Shown: positions 35,094 through 48,373, counted from the first letter of the stretch. The stretch is DNA of 64,000 nt from Adiantum capillus-veneris (GCA_014529385.2 CM043942.1:53382647-53446646); one strand, 5' to 3'. Program-made: numbers and translations. The notes: generated from the letters alone by a model not told the origin.

Positions 35094-37276
35094 TGATAGC
35101 TGTTTTTCGGCTCTTTGTAATTGCCACAGTGAGTTACCTCACCCTACCAAAATCACCCAAACACTATGGCTATCCCTACCATTTCACTGTACATAGGCGT
35201 GCGTGAGTCACGGGACTTTTCCCATATCTTCTTAAAAAACCCTCAATTAGCTAGTCATTGGGCTAGTTGAGCCAAAAAAATAAAAAAATAAGTATATTAT
35301 GGCCCATGCGTATGTAAACATTTCTTTGTATATAGGGCCTAAATAAAAGGATTTTTCATAATTATTGTGGTATTTATATATTTCTACCTATGGTGTGTTA
35401 TTTATGCTATGTACATTGACTCACCATTACCATATTTTTTCTTATCATTTTGCATACTCTTTATTCCATATAAAAAAAATTTCATGCAAGCTTCTCTTAT
35501 TTTTGGTGTAACTCCATCCCAACAAAAATCCAAAAAAACTAGTTCTATTTATGTGTATATTTTTTTCACTATTGTGATTTTTTCCTTCCTACATATATTC
35601 TCTATTACTCTCATAAATTAGACCACCAAAAATATTCATCTTTTTATGGTAGACTTATAATGAGAGAGATTTATTTTGACCCCTTTATATTTTTCCACCT
35701 ATATTATTTATATTTGACATGTACATATTTTTTAGACCCCTCAATATTTGATTTTCTTAGTTGTACTATTCACTTATATCATGATCTCAACAATATCTTC
35801 AATTATAGACCTAGCAAATAAGGTCAAGGGTAGGTGGCATGCATACATGCACTATGGAGGGCTCACTCTTGGAGATATTCAAAAGAATCATCCAAAGAAG
35901 GACCCCACAAGGACCTTGTGCAGTGGAAAAAAACGGTCGGTTTTGCTGAATTTTTAAAGTTCACTTGCTCTCCGAATTTGAAAAGGTGATACAAACAAAA
36001 GTTGTAGCTCGTGGGCTGAACTTTTGCCTCAAATTTTTTTGAGTTACGAGCTGTGAGCTATGATTTTATTAGTGGACCCCAGTTTTCCCATTCTATGCAG
36101 CCACACTCTCTCTTTCACTTTATCATTTTCCTCCTCCAAATTATCCATATCTATCAAAAAAACCACAAAATTCAGCCTCTTCTCTTAAAAGACAGCATCA
36201 TGGTGGTTGATTACTCAGCTTCAATTACCTTGTCTCTCAAGGAAGGTCAAGAGTGGAGAAAAAATGTACCGTCAAAGCTAGTGGACCGTCAACAAGCGTC
36301 AAAATTGGCCCTACTCAAGACACTTGGAGCATCAACCTTGTAAGAAATCCACCTTTTCTTGCCTCTTAAGAGTTTTTCTTCCTTATTTGTATCCTACATG
36401 GATACTCCCATTGTAAATATCCAATTCCATTTGTAAATTAATACTAACTCTACTAACACTAACCCACTATGAAAAGTCCTATCACCTCCATTTCTCTCCT
36501 CTCTCTTTCCCCACCAACTTCTTGATAATTCCAAGCAAAAGAAATTAGATAAATTGCTGAAAATCTAACCCAACCATGGTTAGAGGAGTAACCCTAGCCT
36601 TCAAAATTGCTATAAAAGGAGGGTGTAGCTAGCACAAAAGGAGGAGCCATAAGCAAGAGCACTATGCTATAGCTTGAGAAGCCAAGCTCAACCTCTCTAG
36701 AAGGAGCTCTTGAGTGGAAGCTCATTGTCTTATGCATGTGCATGTGTTGTAATAGGGGATTAGCAAGGGAACTCTATGCCATTGTAAGAGAGAGAGTGAT
36801 CATTCAATTGAGAGTAGGAAATCTATCATTTCTCCTACTAGTGTAAGCCCAACATTCGCTGAATCAAGGAGGGTGGATTTGGACTAAGCTTGGATACTTT
36901 GTCTCCTTTCCAACGTGAAGTAATGGACAACAATGATGCGTAAGTGTCTTGGTGTTTTTTGTTAAGTTCTTGATAGCTTGTCTCTGGTGTTGTCATCAAT
37001 TTAGCCATAAATCCCACATACTGTAAGAAGGCGACAGGGTGGAGAGGACTCCCCTGGCTTTAAGATAGTGATTGGGGTGGCTTTTCTTGTGATGTGTTGT
37101 GGTGAAATTTATGCAAGCTATGTTAAACAAATACTAATCTCACTTTGATTTTTCATGACAGATTTGTAAGAAGGTATTAATGCAACAAGCACCCCCTCCC
37201 CCTTTCTCTCTCTTTCTTAAATATATAGTTGTATTTGCTTGATCGTTGCTGATACGTTTCAAAGCAGCCCGAGCAC

Positions 37277-37335
<59 letters not shown>

Positions 37336-37602
37336 GTGTCGTGTTTTAGTGTGTGAGAGTGTTCCATTGGTGTTAGGGTTAGTGTAAATTCCTTGCTTGT
37401 TTGTGGGTTGCTCTAACGATTCTCCTCTTTTGCGTCCTAGTTCGCTCTTAAACTAAGTGGTGCCCCTTGTGTAGTTGGGATTTGGCTGTGGGTTTGTTGT
37501 TTTGGTTTGTGTTGTGTTGTGCCCCAGTCCCATTGAGCAGCACGGGAGCCTTGAAGGGTGTCTAGAGGTTGCTCTTCTTGTTGCCCGCCCCGGACCGCCT
37601 CA
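35094..37602 (+). repeat. Family B LTR 2 (shared middle LTR)
   Basis: 2509 bp, TGATAGCTGT to CCGCCTCA. It serves as 3' LTR of copy 1 and 5' LTR of copy 2. TATAAAA 36611-36617, U3 small ORF 36200-36343, mini-exon ATG 36923 with donor at 36940. The CT microsatellite near 37285-37335 is longer than in LTR 1. It lacks a CATATTTTTT segment present in LTRs 1 and 3. Confidence 0.92.
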
Positions 37603-37676
37603 AATTGGTGCCCCCACGGAGGATGGCTTGTGTATTTTTTTGTAGAATCAACCTTTAGCATAGTCAAGTAGTTTGC

Positions 37677-37889
37677 ATGAATCACGAAAATTTGTATGAT
37701 CCCTTCATTCCCATTGCAAGGCAAAAGGTACACATAATTGTTAGTACTAAGTTGCAATTTCAACGTGTCATTCGTAGAATTTTAGGTCCTCTTAGGTTGG
37801 CCGAGATAAACGCTTCAGTAAATCCTTTTATTTTGCCTCTCATTAGGTACGACCTTAGTTTGGACGTCTATATTTTTGTTTTGTTTTAA
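37677..37889 (+). CDS. Family B accessory ORF1 (copy 2)
   Basis: Identical in protein to the copy at 29248-29460; see that entry. It is open despite many frame breaks downstream in this copy. Confidence 0.5.
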   Translation: MNHENLYDPFIPIARQKVHIIVSTKLQFQRVIRRILGPLRLAEINASVNPFILPLIRYDLSLDVYIFVLF

Positions 37890-37910
37890 GCATTAGGTTA
37901 GGCATAGACC

Positions 37911-38129
37911 ATGGATAATGGCCCAGGAATAGAGGTTTTCCCCTTCCATTTCACTCCACACATTAGAATAAACATTGCAATTAGTAGGAAAATCCATTTT
38001 CAACAACGTATGGTGTTCATGTTTGGTGCCCAAAGAGTAGGAGAAATTCTCGCATCACCAAACCCTGTCATCCTACCTCTTATTGATTATCATAGGTCGT
38101 TTGATGTGAATATCTTTATTTTGTTGTAG
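37911..38129 (+). CDS. Family B accessory ORF2 (copy 2)
   Basis: Identical in protein to 29482-29700. As there, it is followed within 85 bp by gag, so this copy also lacks ORF3 and ORF4. Confidence 0.5.
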   Translation: MDNGPGIEVFPFHFTPHIRINIAISRKIHFQQRMVFMFGAQRVGEILASPNPVILPLIDYHRSFDVNIFILL

Positions 38130-38214
38130 AATAGATTGCAAGCTAGAAAACATTATTGTGTAAATCTTTTTAAGAAAGAAAAACAAAAACGGGTGTCACT
38201 TTGAAATCAATTCA

Positions 38215-41200
38215 ATGGAAAGCCAACGCCAAATGTCTGGGTATCCTCTTTTCTTTGGAGAGCCTGGAGAGGATGCAGAATTATTTTTAGCGAATTTCAA
38301 GATGTCTTGCCGTATCAAGAGGATAATAACTGATCAAGAACGTGTAGAAATGTTTGAGGTGGTCCTTAGGAAAGATGCTAGCACTTGGTTTGACTCTTTG
38401 CCTGAGGAAGTTAAGGGGAATTACAATGAAGTTTTGAATCATTTCAAGAAATACTTCTTTGATCCCCAAAACACTCAAAAATTATGGTAAGACATTGTTT
38501 CTCATAAGCAAAAAGACTTAGATGACTACTACTTGTACAAGCGAGAGTTTCTACGTCTTTGGGCTCTATGGATACGAAATGTTGCTAACCCTGGTGATGG
38601 TGCAGAATTTCTAAAGAAGAAGAGGTTCATAGCCGGACTCTTTCCTAACCTTAAGTAAAAGTTGAGTCGGGTGCACCTGCTACCTTTGATGCAACTGAAA
38701 CTAGGGCTGCTAAGAAGTATAGGAAACTCAAGTGCTTAAGGGGAGAGGTTCCAATAGAAGGTCTTAGACCCAAAGGTAAGTCACAAGCATCAACATCGAG
38801 GGAGCTTCCTGAGGTAACGACGGAAGTAATTGAGAAGTTAAACAAATCTTTAAGCAGCCTGTCAATTCACCTTGCACAAGCTGTAGGTCCAAAGGGACAA
38901 GCAAAGAAGTCTGAAGCTCAAGATCCACGACTTAGGAGAGTCTTGCAATGTTGGAATTGCGGAGAGTCTGGACATGGGATGTATAATTGTCCTTGGCCCC
39001 GTGGGGAGCCAGGGAGACCTAACTTAAATTACCCAGTGATGAATGCAGGTGAAGGAACTGGTCAACAACCAAGGCTTCTACAAAGACCAAATGGACCAAG
39101 ACCACCTCCACAAGGGTAGAAGGAGTTCCACCTTTGCCAGATCCAAATGTGCATGTGGTAGAGGTGACAAACTCAAATGAGGTTGACATGTAAGCAAATG
39201 GCATTAAGCGTGGCCGAGGAAAAGGTAAAGAGAAAGAGGGTGTCCCATCACAGAGTGACCATGGACAAGGCAAGAAGGCAAAGGAGACCAAGGAAGCTAA
39301 GAGGACTCAACGTCGTATCAATCTCCAAGACTTCCCTCTTGGACATGGTATGGCTCCATACAACCTGTTGGAAGACATGCGAGGTAAGGGTCCTCATATC
39401 TCATGGCCTCAGTTTCTTGCATTATGCCCACAAGTTAGGAGGGATTTAACAAAGGCAGTTAGCACTAGGAGAAAGGTAAAAGAGAGTTTTCCTGTTGTAA
39501 AAATTGCACATGCTGAAATGAACGAGGATATTACACCTGTGCTAGATTGTTACATAAAAGGAAGATTGGTTAGGAAAGGTCTAGTGGATGGGGGTGCACA
39601 AATTTGCATCATGACAGAGGGACTCATGCAAAGACTAGGCATGCACATCCATGAGACACCTGAAATCAAAGTGAAAATGGCAAACAATAGCAAGGCTAGG
39701 TGCATAGGCATTTGTAAAAATGTTTTTGTGGAGGCCTTTGGCATTAAGAAGGCAGTGGATTTCTATGTCATGTCTACCAAGGGAAATGGTTACCCATTTA
39801 TCCTAGGAAGACCATGGCTAATGAAAATGTGAGCTTTGCAGGATTGGAGAGTGGAAAGCTAATTTGTAGGAATGACAATCACAAGAAGGTTTTCTTTGAC
39901 ATGAAGGAGCAACGCCAAGAGGAGCTCCATGAAGAATCATCTCAAAGTGAGACGGAAGAAGGTTGGACCGATAGCACTTCAGAAGAAGAAAGTAGCGGCA
40001 GCATTACTGAAGAGGAGTCCTCCATTGAAGTCATGGGGGTAAGGTTTAAGCCAAAACAACCAGGAGACCTCTTCTCGAGGTTTGGAAGAGGTAGGTTCCC
40101 AAGAGAACCAAAGGTGGAAGATGAAGGAATGTTAGAAGGTATGTTGTCTACAACACTTACAAAGGATGAAAGAGAGGAGTTCAAATGTGTGCTAAGGAAA
40201 TTTCCGAGGCTTTTTGCTAAAGACTACACCGATGTGCGTGGAGTAGATGTTGTTCAACACAAGATTGAGTTGAAGCCAGAGGCCACACCTAAAGCTCAGA
40301 AGCTACGAAGGCTAGGAGTTATAAAGGAACAGGCTCTACTCAAGGAGGTAAGAAAGCTTCTAGCAGCAGGTTTCATTTATCCAGTGGAGAATTCAGAGTG
40401 GGTCTCTCCTGTTGTTGTCACTCCTAAGAAAAATGGCAAGTGGAGGGTGTGTGTGATTACCGTCCCCTCAATGAGGCAACAAAAAGAGATCACTTTCCCC
40501 TCCCATTCCAGGATGAGATACTAAATGAGGTAGCTGGTCATGAGAAGTACACCGTGTGCGATGATTACTCAGGTTACTTTCAAATAGGTATTGCATTGGA
40601 GGATCAATTGAAAACAACCTTTATCACTCCTTGGGGTTGTTATGCTTTTAGAGTCATGCCATTTGGTCTGACAAATGCTCCTGCAACATTCCAACGTTTC
40701 ATGAACATGGTGTTTCAAGCATTCTTTGGAAAGTCAATTAGGGTGTTCATTGATGATTTCTGCATTTATAGCTCAAAATCATTGCATCTACAAAGGGTAG
40801 AAGAAGGTTTAAAGAAGCTCTACGACATGGGAGTCAACTCAACCCCGACAAGTGCCACATAGGTGAGGATGAAGTGATCTTGCTCGTCACAAGGTTTCCT
40901 ATAAAGGCATTGAGGTGGATCCTTCAAAGGCAAAGGCTCTTATTGAGCTCCCATCACCGAAGAGTCTTAAGGAGGTCATCTCTTTCATTCAGAAGGTGAA
41001 GTATATGTCACGCTTCATTCACTTAGCCTCGGAGTTGCTTCATCCTTTGCAAAAGTTGACACAACAAGTAGAATTTGCATGGTCTGATGAGCTTGAAGAG
41101 TATTTTTGTAACATTAAAGTCATTTTGTCAGAGCTACCAACACTCATGCCTCCTTGTTGGGAGTACACATTCTTTGTTAGCTCTAGTGTTGGAAGGGAAA

Positions 41201-43465
41201 CAATTGGTGTTGTGTTGCTACAACAAGATCCCCACAGTACAAGGATGCGACCCATCTACTTTGCTAGTAGGGTCATGAATGCTTTGGAGAGAGACTACAC
41301 AAAGCAGAACTCATGATGCTTTCTCTCATGTTTGCGGTGAGAAAAGTTAAGATCCTACCTACTACCAAAACCTTTTGTAATTCTCACTGCAGAAATTTTT
41401 TTCCCTTGGTGTCATCTCAAATGAATCTTAGTACTAGGATCTCAAAGTGGATTATGGAGTTGCAAGAGTTTCAATACTCTTTCAAGTAGAAGATAGTGTG
41501 CGTGCACAATTGGCAGGGATTCTCACTTATAGGGTGCATGAAAAGGAGATTAAGGCGCCTGAAGTAAAGACCCTACCATTGCCACCACCAAAAAGTATTC
41601 CTAATGCTTTTACCTTGTTCTTTGATGGAGCTTTTTGTCGAGCCACAGGAAAAGCAGGGGAGGGCTAGTGTTGCTCAACCCATGGAGAGGTGGTCATGGA
41701 AGAGAAGTTCAATCTCCAAGTTCAGCTAGCAACAATGAAGCAGAATATGACACACTACTTCATGGTTTAAAAATATGCATTGGCCATGGTATACAACGTC
41801 TCATGGTAAAAGGGGATGCACTTCTCATTGTGAAGCAGATTTTAGACATTTGGGCATGCAAAAATGAAAGACTAAGGGCTAAAGTTCATACCATCCGTAG
41901 GCTATTTAATCAATTTGAGGAGGTGCAATTATATCATATTCCTAGAAACAAAATGAAGATGCTGATTTACTCGCACAACAAGTAGTTACATGTGTGAGAA
42001 AGAAGTGCAGGTCATCATGGTGGCAGCAACTGTCAAGCAACCGAGATACCAGGGATTGGAGTCATTGACATCCCATTATTAGCTACATTTTGGAGGGCGA
42101 GTTTCCCACAAGACTTCACGAGGGGCTCAGAAGAGGAGACTCATGAAGAAGGCAAGCGCATATCTCTCCTAGAAGGCCCCCTCTATCAAAGAGGGAGGGA
42201 TCAAGTATGCAAAAGAGTACCAACTATTGAGAAAATTCCAGCCATTCTAAAAGGTTTGCATGAAGAAGCATGTGGTGGTCATTTTGCCCAAGAATTAACT
42301 GTGAAGAAGATTTTGCTTGCGGGGTATGTTTGGCTAAGTCTGCATGTGGATGTCCAACATTGGTGTAAAAATTGTCACAATTGTCAGGTAAAATGGGAAT
42401 AAAAGATTGGTTTATGGTCCAAGGCAAATCGTGCTTGCAAATGGACCGTTTGAAAAGTGGGGCATTGATGCTATGGGTCCTCTGCCTAGGACAAAAAATG
42501 GTAAACTCTACATTCTAGTGGCTATAGACTATATGACTAGGTGGGTGGAAGCACAAAGTGTGCAAAGTAAATGAGAGGACAGTGAGTAAATTCGTCTACA
42601 CTCACATTTGTTTAGATTTGGCACACCTTTGGAGATTGTTTCTGATAATCTCCAGGGTTTAGAAAGGATTGCTCACAGAAGTCTGTGAAGAACTTTGCAT
42701 TCTACATCGTCACAGTACACCCCACTATCCCCAATCAAATGGTTTGGTAGAAAAAGCTAATGGTGTCATTGCAGGCATCATTAGAAAGATGGTGAAAAAC
42801 AAGACAAAGTTGTTGGATGACTTCTTGGATGTGCCTTGTGGCGTATCGAACCACATATAGGGAAGCCAACGGAGTTCACACCATTTCACTTGTCTATGGT
42901 CAAGAGGCTTTGCAGCCTATCGAGCTCACATTCCAACAATGGCGACTTCCATGGCAAAGGAGCACAAGATGATCAAGAGGTATGGAAGGATCCGACTTCA
43001 ACTTAGTGGAGCTTGAGTGAAAAGAGAACAGCATAATGATTGCTACAATAGGAAATCCACAGGACAAGCGAAAAGGAAACCGCATACAAGAAACCTGAAG
43101 GACAAAGGCATCAAGGAAGGATAGCTGTGCTAAGGTATGACAATCGACTTGACAATCGTTTTGATCCAATTTTGAAACCATACATAGTCAAGAAGGCTTT
43201 CAATTCTAGTTACTATCAGCTTATGGACTTGAATGGTAAAGAGCACTCCAGGAAAGTAAATGGGTATCGCTTGAAGCCCTATTTGAGTCGCCTTCTACCA
43301 AAGGATCTACCAAAGATCTGTCAAAAGGCCACTGTCTCATGTAAGTATTGTTAAATGAAGCATGAGTGTAACTCTAGCCAAAATTCTGAGGGGCCAAACA
43401 ATAAAAATCTCGTCAAGGACTCTGAAGCACTCTCTTTGGAAAAGATGCTCTATGATGGTACATGA
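38215..43465 (+). pseudogene. Family B gag-pol, copy 2 (many single-base indels)
   Basis: Homologous to copy 1 end to end, with the same TAA codons at 38488, 39190 and 43352. The frame is also broken by numerous one-base losses or gains, mostly in short homopolymers: near 38655, 39116, 39845, 40053, 40108, 40453, 40833, 40886 and others. They grow dense over 42000-43180, where the integrase and C-terminal domain are scrambled. Substitutions are few; one makes a TGA near 39829. Protease DGG, RT IDDF and both RNase H segments remain recognisable in separate frames. The indel-dominated difference is unusual for natural decay and may reflect consensus quality. Confidence 0.85.
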
Positions 43466-43493
43466 ATATACCATCATCCAGGGGGAGGGCTAA

Positions 43494-45692
43494 TGATAGC
43501 TGTTTTTCGGCTCTTTGTAATTGCCACAGTGAGTTACCTCACCCTACCAAAATCACCCAAACACTATGGCTATCCCTACCATTTCACTGTACATAGGCGT
43601 GCGTGAGTCACGGACTTTTCCCATATCTTTTTAAAAACCCTCAATTAGCTAGTCATTGGGCTAGTTGAGCCAAAAAAATAAAAAAATAAGTATATTATGG
43701 CCCATGCGTATGTAAATATTTCTTTGTATATAGGGCCTAAATAAAAGGATTTTTCATAATTATTGTGGTATTTATAAATATCTACCTATGGTGTGTTATT
43801 TATGCTATGTACATTGCCTCACCATTACCATATTTTTCTTATCATTTTGCATACTCTTTATTCCATATAAAAAAATTTCATGTAAGCTTCTCTTATTTTT
43901 GGTGTAACTCCATCCCAACAAAAATCCAAAAAAACTAGTTCTATTTATGTGTATATTTTTTTCACTATTGTGATTTTTTCCTTCCTACATATATTCTCTA
44001 AACTCTCAAAATTAGACCACCAAAAATATTCATCTTTTTATGGTAGACTTATAATGAGAGAGATTTATTTTGACCCCTTTATATTTTTTCCACCTATATT
44101 ATTTATATTTGACATGTACATATTTTTTAGACCCCTCAATATTTGATTTTCTTAGTTGTACTATTCACTTATATCATGATCTCAACAATATCTTCAATTA
44201 TAGACCTACAAATAAGGTCAAGGGTAGGTGGCATGCATACATGCACTATGGAGGGCTCACTCTTGGAGGTATTCAAAAGAATCATCCAAAGAAGGACCCC
44301 ACAAGGACCTTGTGCAGTGGAAAAAAACGGTCGGTTTTGCTGAATTTTAAAGTTCACTTGCTCTCCGAATTTGAAAAGGTGATACAAACAAAAGTTGTAG
44401 CTCGTGGGCTGAACTTTTGCCTCAAATTTTTTCATATTTTTTTGAGTACGAGCTGTGAGCTATGATTTTATTAGTGGACCTCCTTTTCCCCATTCTATGC
44501 AGCCACACTCTCTCTTTCACTTTACATTTTCCTCCTCCAAATTACCCATATCTATCAAAAAAAACCACAAATTCAGCCTCTTCTCTTAAAAGACAGCATC
44601 ATGGTGGTTGATTACTCAGCTTCAATTACCTTGTCTCTCAAGGAAGGTCAAGAGTGGAGAAAAAATGTACCGTCAAAGCTAGTGGACCGTCAACAAGCGT
44701 CAAAATTGGCCCTACTCAAGACACTTGGAGCATCAACCTTGTAAGAAATCCACCTTTTCTTGCCTCTTAAGAGTTTTTCTTCCTTATTTGTATCCTACAT
44801 GGATACTCCCATTGTAAATATCCAATTCCATTTGTAAATTAATACTAACTCTACTAACACTAACCCACTATGAAAAGTCCTATCACCTCCATTTCTCTCC
44901 TCTCTCTTTCCCCACCAACTTCTTGATAATTCCAAGCAAAAGAAATTAGATAAATTGCTGAAAATCTAACCCAACCATGGTTAGAGGAGTAACCCTAGCC
45001 TTCAAAATTGCTATAAAAGGAGGGTGTAGCTAGCACAAAAGGAGGAGCCATAAGCAAGAGCACTATGCTATAGCTTGAGAAGCAATCTCAACTCAACCTC
45101 TCTAGAAGGAGCTCTTGAGTGGAAGCTCATTGTCTTATGCATGTGCATGTGTTGTAATAGGGGATTAGCAAGGGAACTCTATGCCATTGTAAGAGAGAGA
45201 GTGATCATTCAATTGAGAGTAGGAAATCTATCATTTCTCCTACTAGTGTAAGCCCAACATTTGCTGAATCAAGGAGGGTGGATTTGGACTAAGCTTGGAT
45301 ACTTTGTCTCCTTCCCAACGTGAAGTAATGGACAACAATGATGCGTAAGTGTCTTGGTGTTTTTTGTTAAGTTCTTGATAGCTTGTCTCTGGTGTTGTCA
45401 TCAATTTAGCCATAAATCCCACATACTGTAAGAAGGCGACAGGGTGGAGAGGACTCCCCTGGCTTTAAGATAGTGATTGGGGTGGCTTTTCTTGTGATGT
45501 GTTGTGGTGAAATTTACGCAAGCTATGTTGAACAAATACTAATCTCACTTTGATTTGTCATGACAGATTTGTAAGAAGGTATTAATGCAACAAGCACCCT
45601 CTCCCCCTTTCTCTCTCTTTCTTAAATATATAGTTGTGTTTGCTTGATCATTGCCGATACGTTTCAAAGCAGCCCGAGCACCTATCTCTCTC

Positions 45693-45730
<38 letters not shown>

Positions 45731-45989
45731 GTGTTTTAGTGTGAGAGTGTTCCATTGGTGTTAGGGTTAGTGTAAATTCCTTGCTTGTTTGTGGGTTGCT
45801 CTAACGATTCTCCTCTTTTGCGTCCTAGTTCGCTCTTAAACTAGGTGGTGCCCCTTGTGTAGTTGGGATTTGGCTGTGGGTTTGTTGTTTTGGTTTGTGT
45901 TGTGTTGTGCCCCAGCCCCATTGAGCAACACGGAGCCTTGAAGGGTGTCTAGAGGTTGCTCTTCTTGTTGCCCGCCCCGGACCGCCTCA
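43494..45989 (+). repeat. Family B LTR 3
   Basis: 2496 bp, TGATAGCTGT to CCGCCTCA, followed by the right-hand GTAT. TATAAAA 45012-45018, U3 small ORF 44601-44744, mini-exon ATG 45328 with donor at 45345. Its left half also shows homopolymer indels relative to LTRs 1 and 2. Confidence 0.92.
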
Positions 45990-45993
45990 GTAT
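45990..45993. repeat. Target-site duplication of nested B array (right)
   Basis: GTAT, the partner of 26666-26669. Element A pol resumes here. Confidence 0.85.
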
Positions 45994-48015
45994 GTGTGCA
46001 TACTATAGACGCTTCATAGCAAAATTCTCTCAAGTAGAAGGACCACTACACGACTTAACAAAGAAGAACGTTAAGTTTGTATGGACTGCTAAGGAGCAAA
46101 ATGCTTTTGAAATACTCAAAGAGAAGATTACTTCCCAACCAGTCCTCGTGCTGCCGGATCTCTCAAAGCCATTTGAGGTCCAATGTGATGCTTGTGGTGA
46201 TTGCCTTGGAGCGGTTTTGCTTCAAGAAGGACATGCCATAGCGTATGAGAGCCGAAGGATCAATAGTGATGAACGAGTCTTGGGCATTTATGAGAAAGAG
46301 CTTTTAGCTGTTCTACATGCCCTAGACACATGGAAGCACTACCTATTGGGGACTCCATTTATCCTACGAACCGACCACCAAAGTCTAAGGTATTTCATGA
46401 CGCAAACCAAGCTTTCCGACAAACAAATGAGGTGGGCAAATTTTCTTTCACAATTTAATTTCCATATTGCTCACATAGCTGGTAAGCACAATCAAGTTGC
46501 CGATGCACTTTCACGATGACCAAAAGTTAATGCGGTGTCTATAGCTACTCACAATGATCTATCCTCTATGATAGATGAGTATGCTACTGACCCTGACTTT
46601 AGAGACATAATGTCAGCCCTTGCTTTGGGGAAGAAAGAGGAACCATTCACCTTGTAGGATGGTTATCTTCTCCACGACAATAGGCTATGTGTTACCCATT
46701 CCCTTCGTGAGAAGGTTATGTATGAATCCCATGCTCCTCCATATGCAGGCATAGAGGTATTCAACCTACTCTCCGAGGAGTAGAGACGTATTTCTATTGG
46801 CCTACCATGAAAGTGGACATACAAGAGTATGTTTCAAAATGTGTAGTATGCCAAAAGACCAAGTATGATAGAGGAAGAACCTGGATTACTCCAGACATTG
46901 CCTATTCCAAATTCACCATGGGAGAGTATATCCATGGATTTCATCTTTGGATTACCCAAGTCTATCCATGGGAATACAGGAATATGGACAATAGTCGACA
47001 GGTTTAGCAAGCAAGCACATTTTATTCCTGTCAAAAAGACTATTAAGGCACATCAAATGGCAACTCTCTTCATATCTCAGATTTTCAAGCACCATGGATT
47101 ACCCACATCCATCATGTCAGATAGAGATCGTAGAATGACCAGTAATTTCTGGAAAGGTCTCTTTGAAAATCTAGGAACAAGATTGAATTTCTCTTCGGCC
47201 TATCACCCACAAACGGATGGCCAAAGTGAGATAGCCAATCTTACGATACTCGATCTACTCAAGACTTATGTTACCGAAGTAGATCAATGCTCACAATGGG
47301 AAAAGTATTTACCTTTAGTAGAGTATGCCTACAATAATACTGTCCATAATTCTACGGGGAAAGCACCTTTCGAGATCATAGAGGGAAGACCTAAAAGTCC
47401 CTTGCTACTCAAAGTACATGGGAAGATCTTCGCCGCCAATGAGTATAGCCGTGACCTACAAGAATCTTTTCAAAAGATTAGGGAGGCTATAGCCATCTCT
47501 CAACAAAGGCAAAAAGCTGCTGCTGATAAGCACAGAAGAGCCTTAATGTTCAAAGAAAATGATTGGGTCTTACTCAAGTTTCCTAAGGCTCGATTAAGGC
47601 AAACGACGGGCAAAAATCCTACGGGCCATCAAAAGTATTATGCTAAACTAGCAAAAAGATACTATGGTCCTTTCCAAATCTTGAAGCCCATCAATGAGAC
47701 GGCTTATCAACTCAAGTTGCCCAACCATTGGCTTATACACAATGCCTTTCATGTATCCTACTTAAGCCCTACAAAGGAGAGCCACCAACTGAACCAATTA
47801 TTGAAGACCCTCCCGAAGTTGAAGACCAAGAAGAGGTGCTACAACCCGAAGCTGTCCTTCGGCATGAAGACAAGGTACTACGACATGGTAAGATAATCCG
47901 ACGGTATCTTATTAAGTTCAAAAATTATCCTTTTGAAGATGCTAGATGGATGCAAGGAGTACAACTTAAGGATAGTATGAACCTTGTCAATGCTTACAAT
48001 GCTACATTAGAGTAA
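45990..48015 (+). pseudogene. Element A pol, 3' part (RNase H, integrase, chromodomain)
   Basis: RNase H runs to about 46516 (motifs FEVQCDACGDCLGAVLLQ, EKELLAVLHALDTWKHYL, TDHQSLRYF), followed by TGA at 46517 and TAG near 46657. A frameshift near 46745 precedes the integrase zinc finger (CVVCQ on one frame). The integrase core in frame 46865-47896 has Asp at 25 (MDFIFGLP), Asp at 86 (SDRDRR) and Glu at 122, a 35-residue spacing, so the triad is intact. A further frameshift near 47765 leads to a 3' frame (to 48015) with a Pro/Glu linker and a chromodomain (YLIKFKNYPFEDARWM). The stop at 48013-48015 is the natural end. Confidence 0.88.
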
Positions 48016-48360
48016 GCAAATGTACAAATTTCTTTTAAATAACTCATGTTTTTGTCTTATAAGACTAGTCCTCTTTTAATTGTGCACAAATTTAACTAGT
48101 ATGCATGCTTAGAATCATGTTTGTGATGACGACGTCTCTCAAACACCAAGTAGAATTTGTCACTCTACTTTGGGAGAATGAAATGGACTAAAGAGCAGAC
48201 ATGCTTGCGGCAGCTATGTCTCCCAAGCACCAAATGGATTAGTCATCCATCTTGGAAAGATGTCGTAGGGTAAAAAAGGGATCCTCTACCCGCTAAGTAC
48301 GATTGACTAATGACTAAGGCTTTATCTCTCTACCTCATAGTCGAGGACGACTATGATTTC
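48016..48360. other. Element A 3' untranslated region
   Basis: Non-coding spacer between pol and the polypurine tract. Nothing else is seen. Confidence 0.6.
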
Positions 48361-48373
48361 AAGAGAGAGGTAA
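48361..48373 (+). other. Element A polypurine tract
   Basis: AAGAGAGAGGTAA immediately precedes the TG of the 3' LTR. Confidence 0.75.

Larger units (their letters stand above)
26670..45989 (+). mobile_element. Nested family B array: LTR-internal-LTR-internal-LTR
   Basis: Three LTRs (26670-29173, 35094-37602, 43494-45989) alternate with two internal domains, all in the same orientation, and a single 4-bp duplication (GTAT) bounds the whole. This is what unequal recombination between LTRs of sister copies yields. Both internal domains share most stop codons, so neither is autonomous; the shared stops also mean duplication came after decay, or that the second copy is an assembly duplicate. Both lack the ORF3/ORF4 accessory segment found in the copy at 51326-63633. 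Lineage: Ty3/gypsy, Tat-like (see gag-pol entries). Confidence 0.9.

Noticed and set aside
37140-37367. Minus-strand frame with Arg-Glu repeats in LTR 2
   Set aside because: Translation of the CT microsatellite.
46807-47007. 66-codon frame as a separate gene
   Set aside because: It is the integrase zinc-finger part of element A in a shifted frame.
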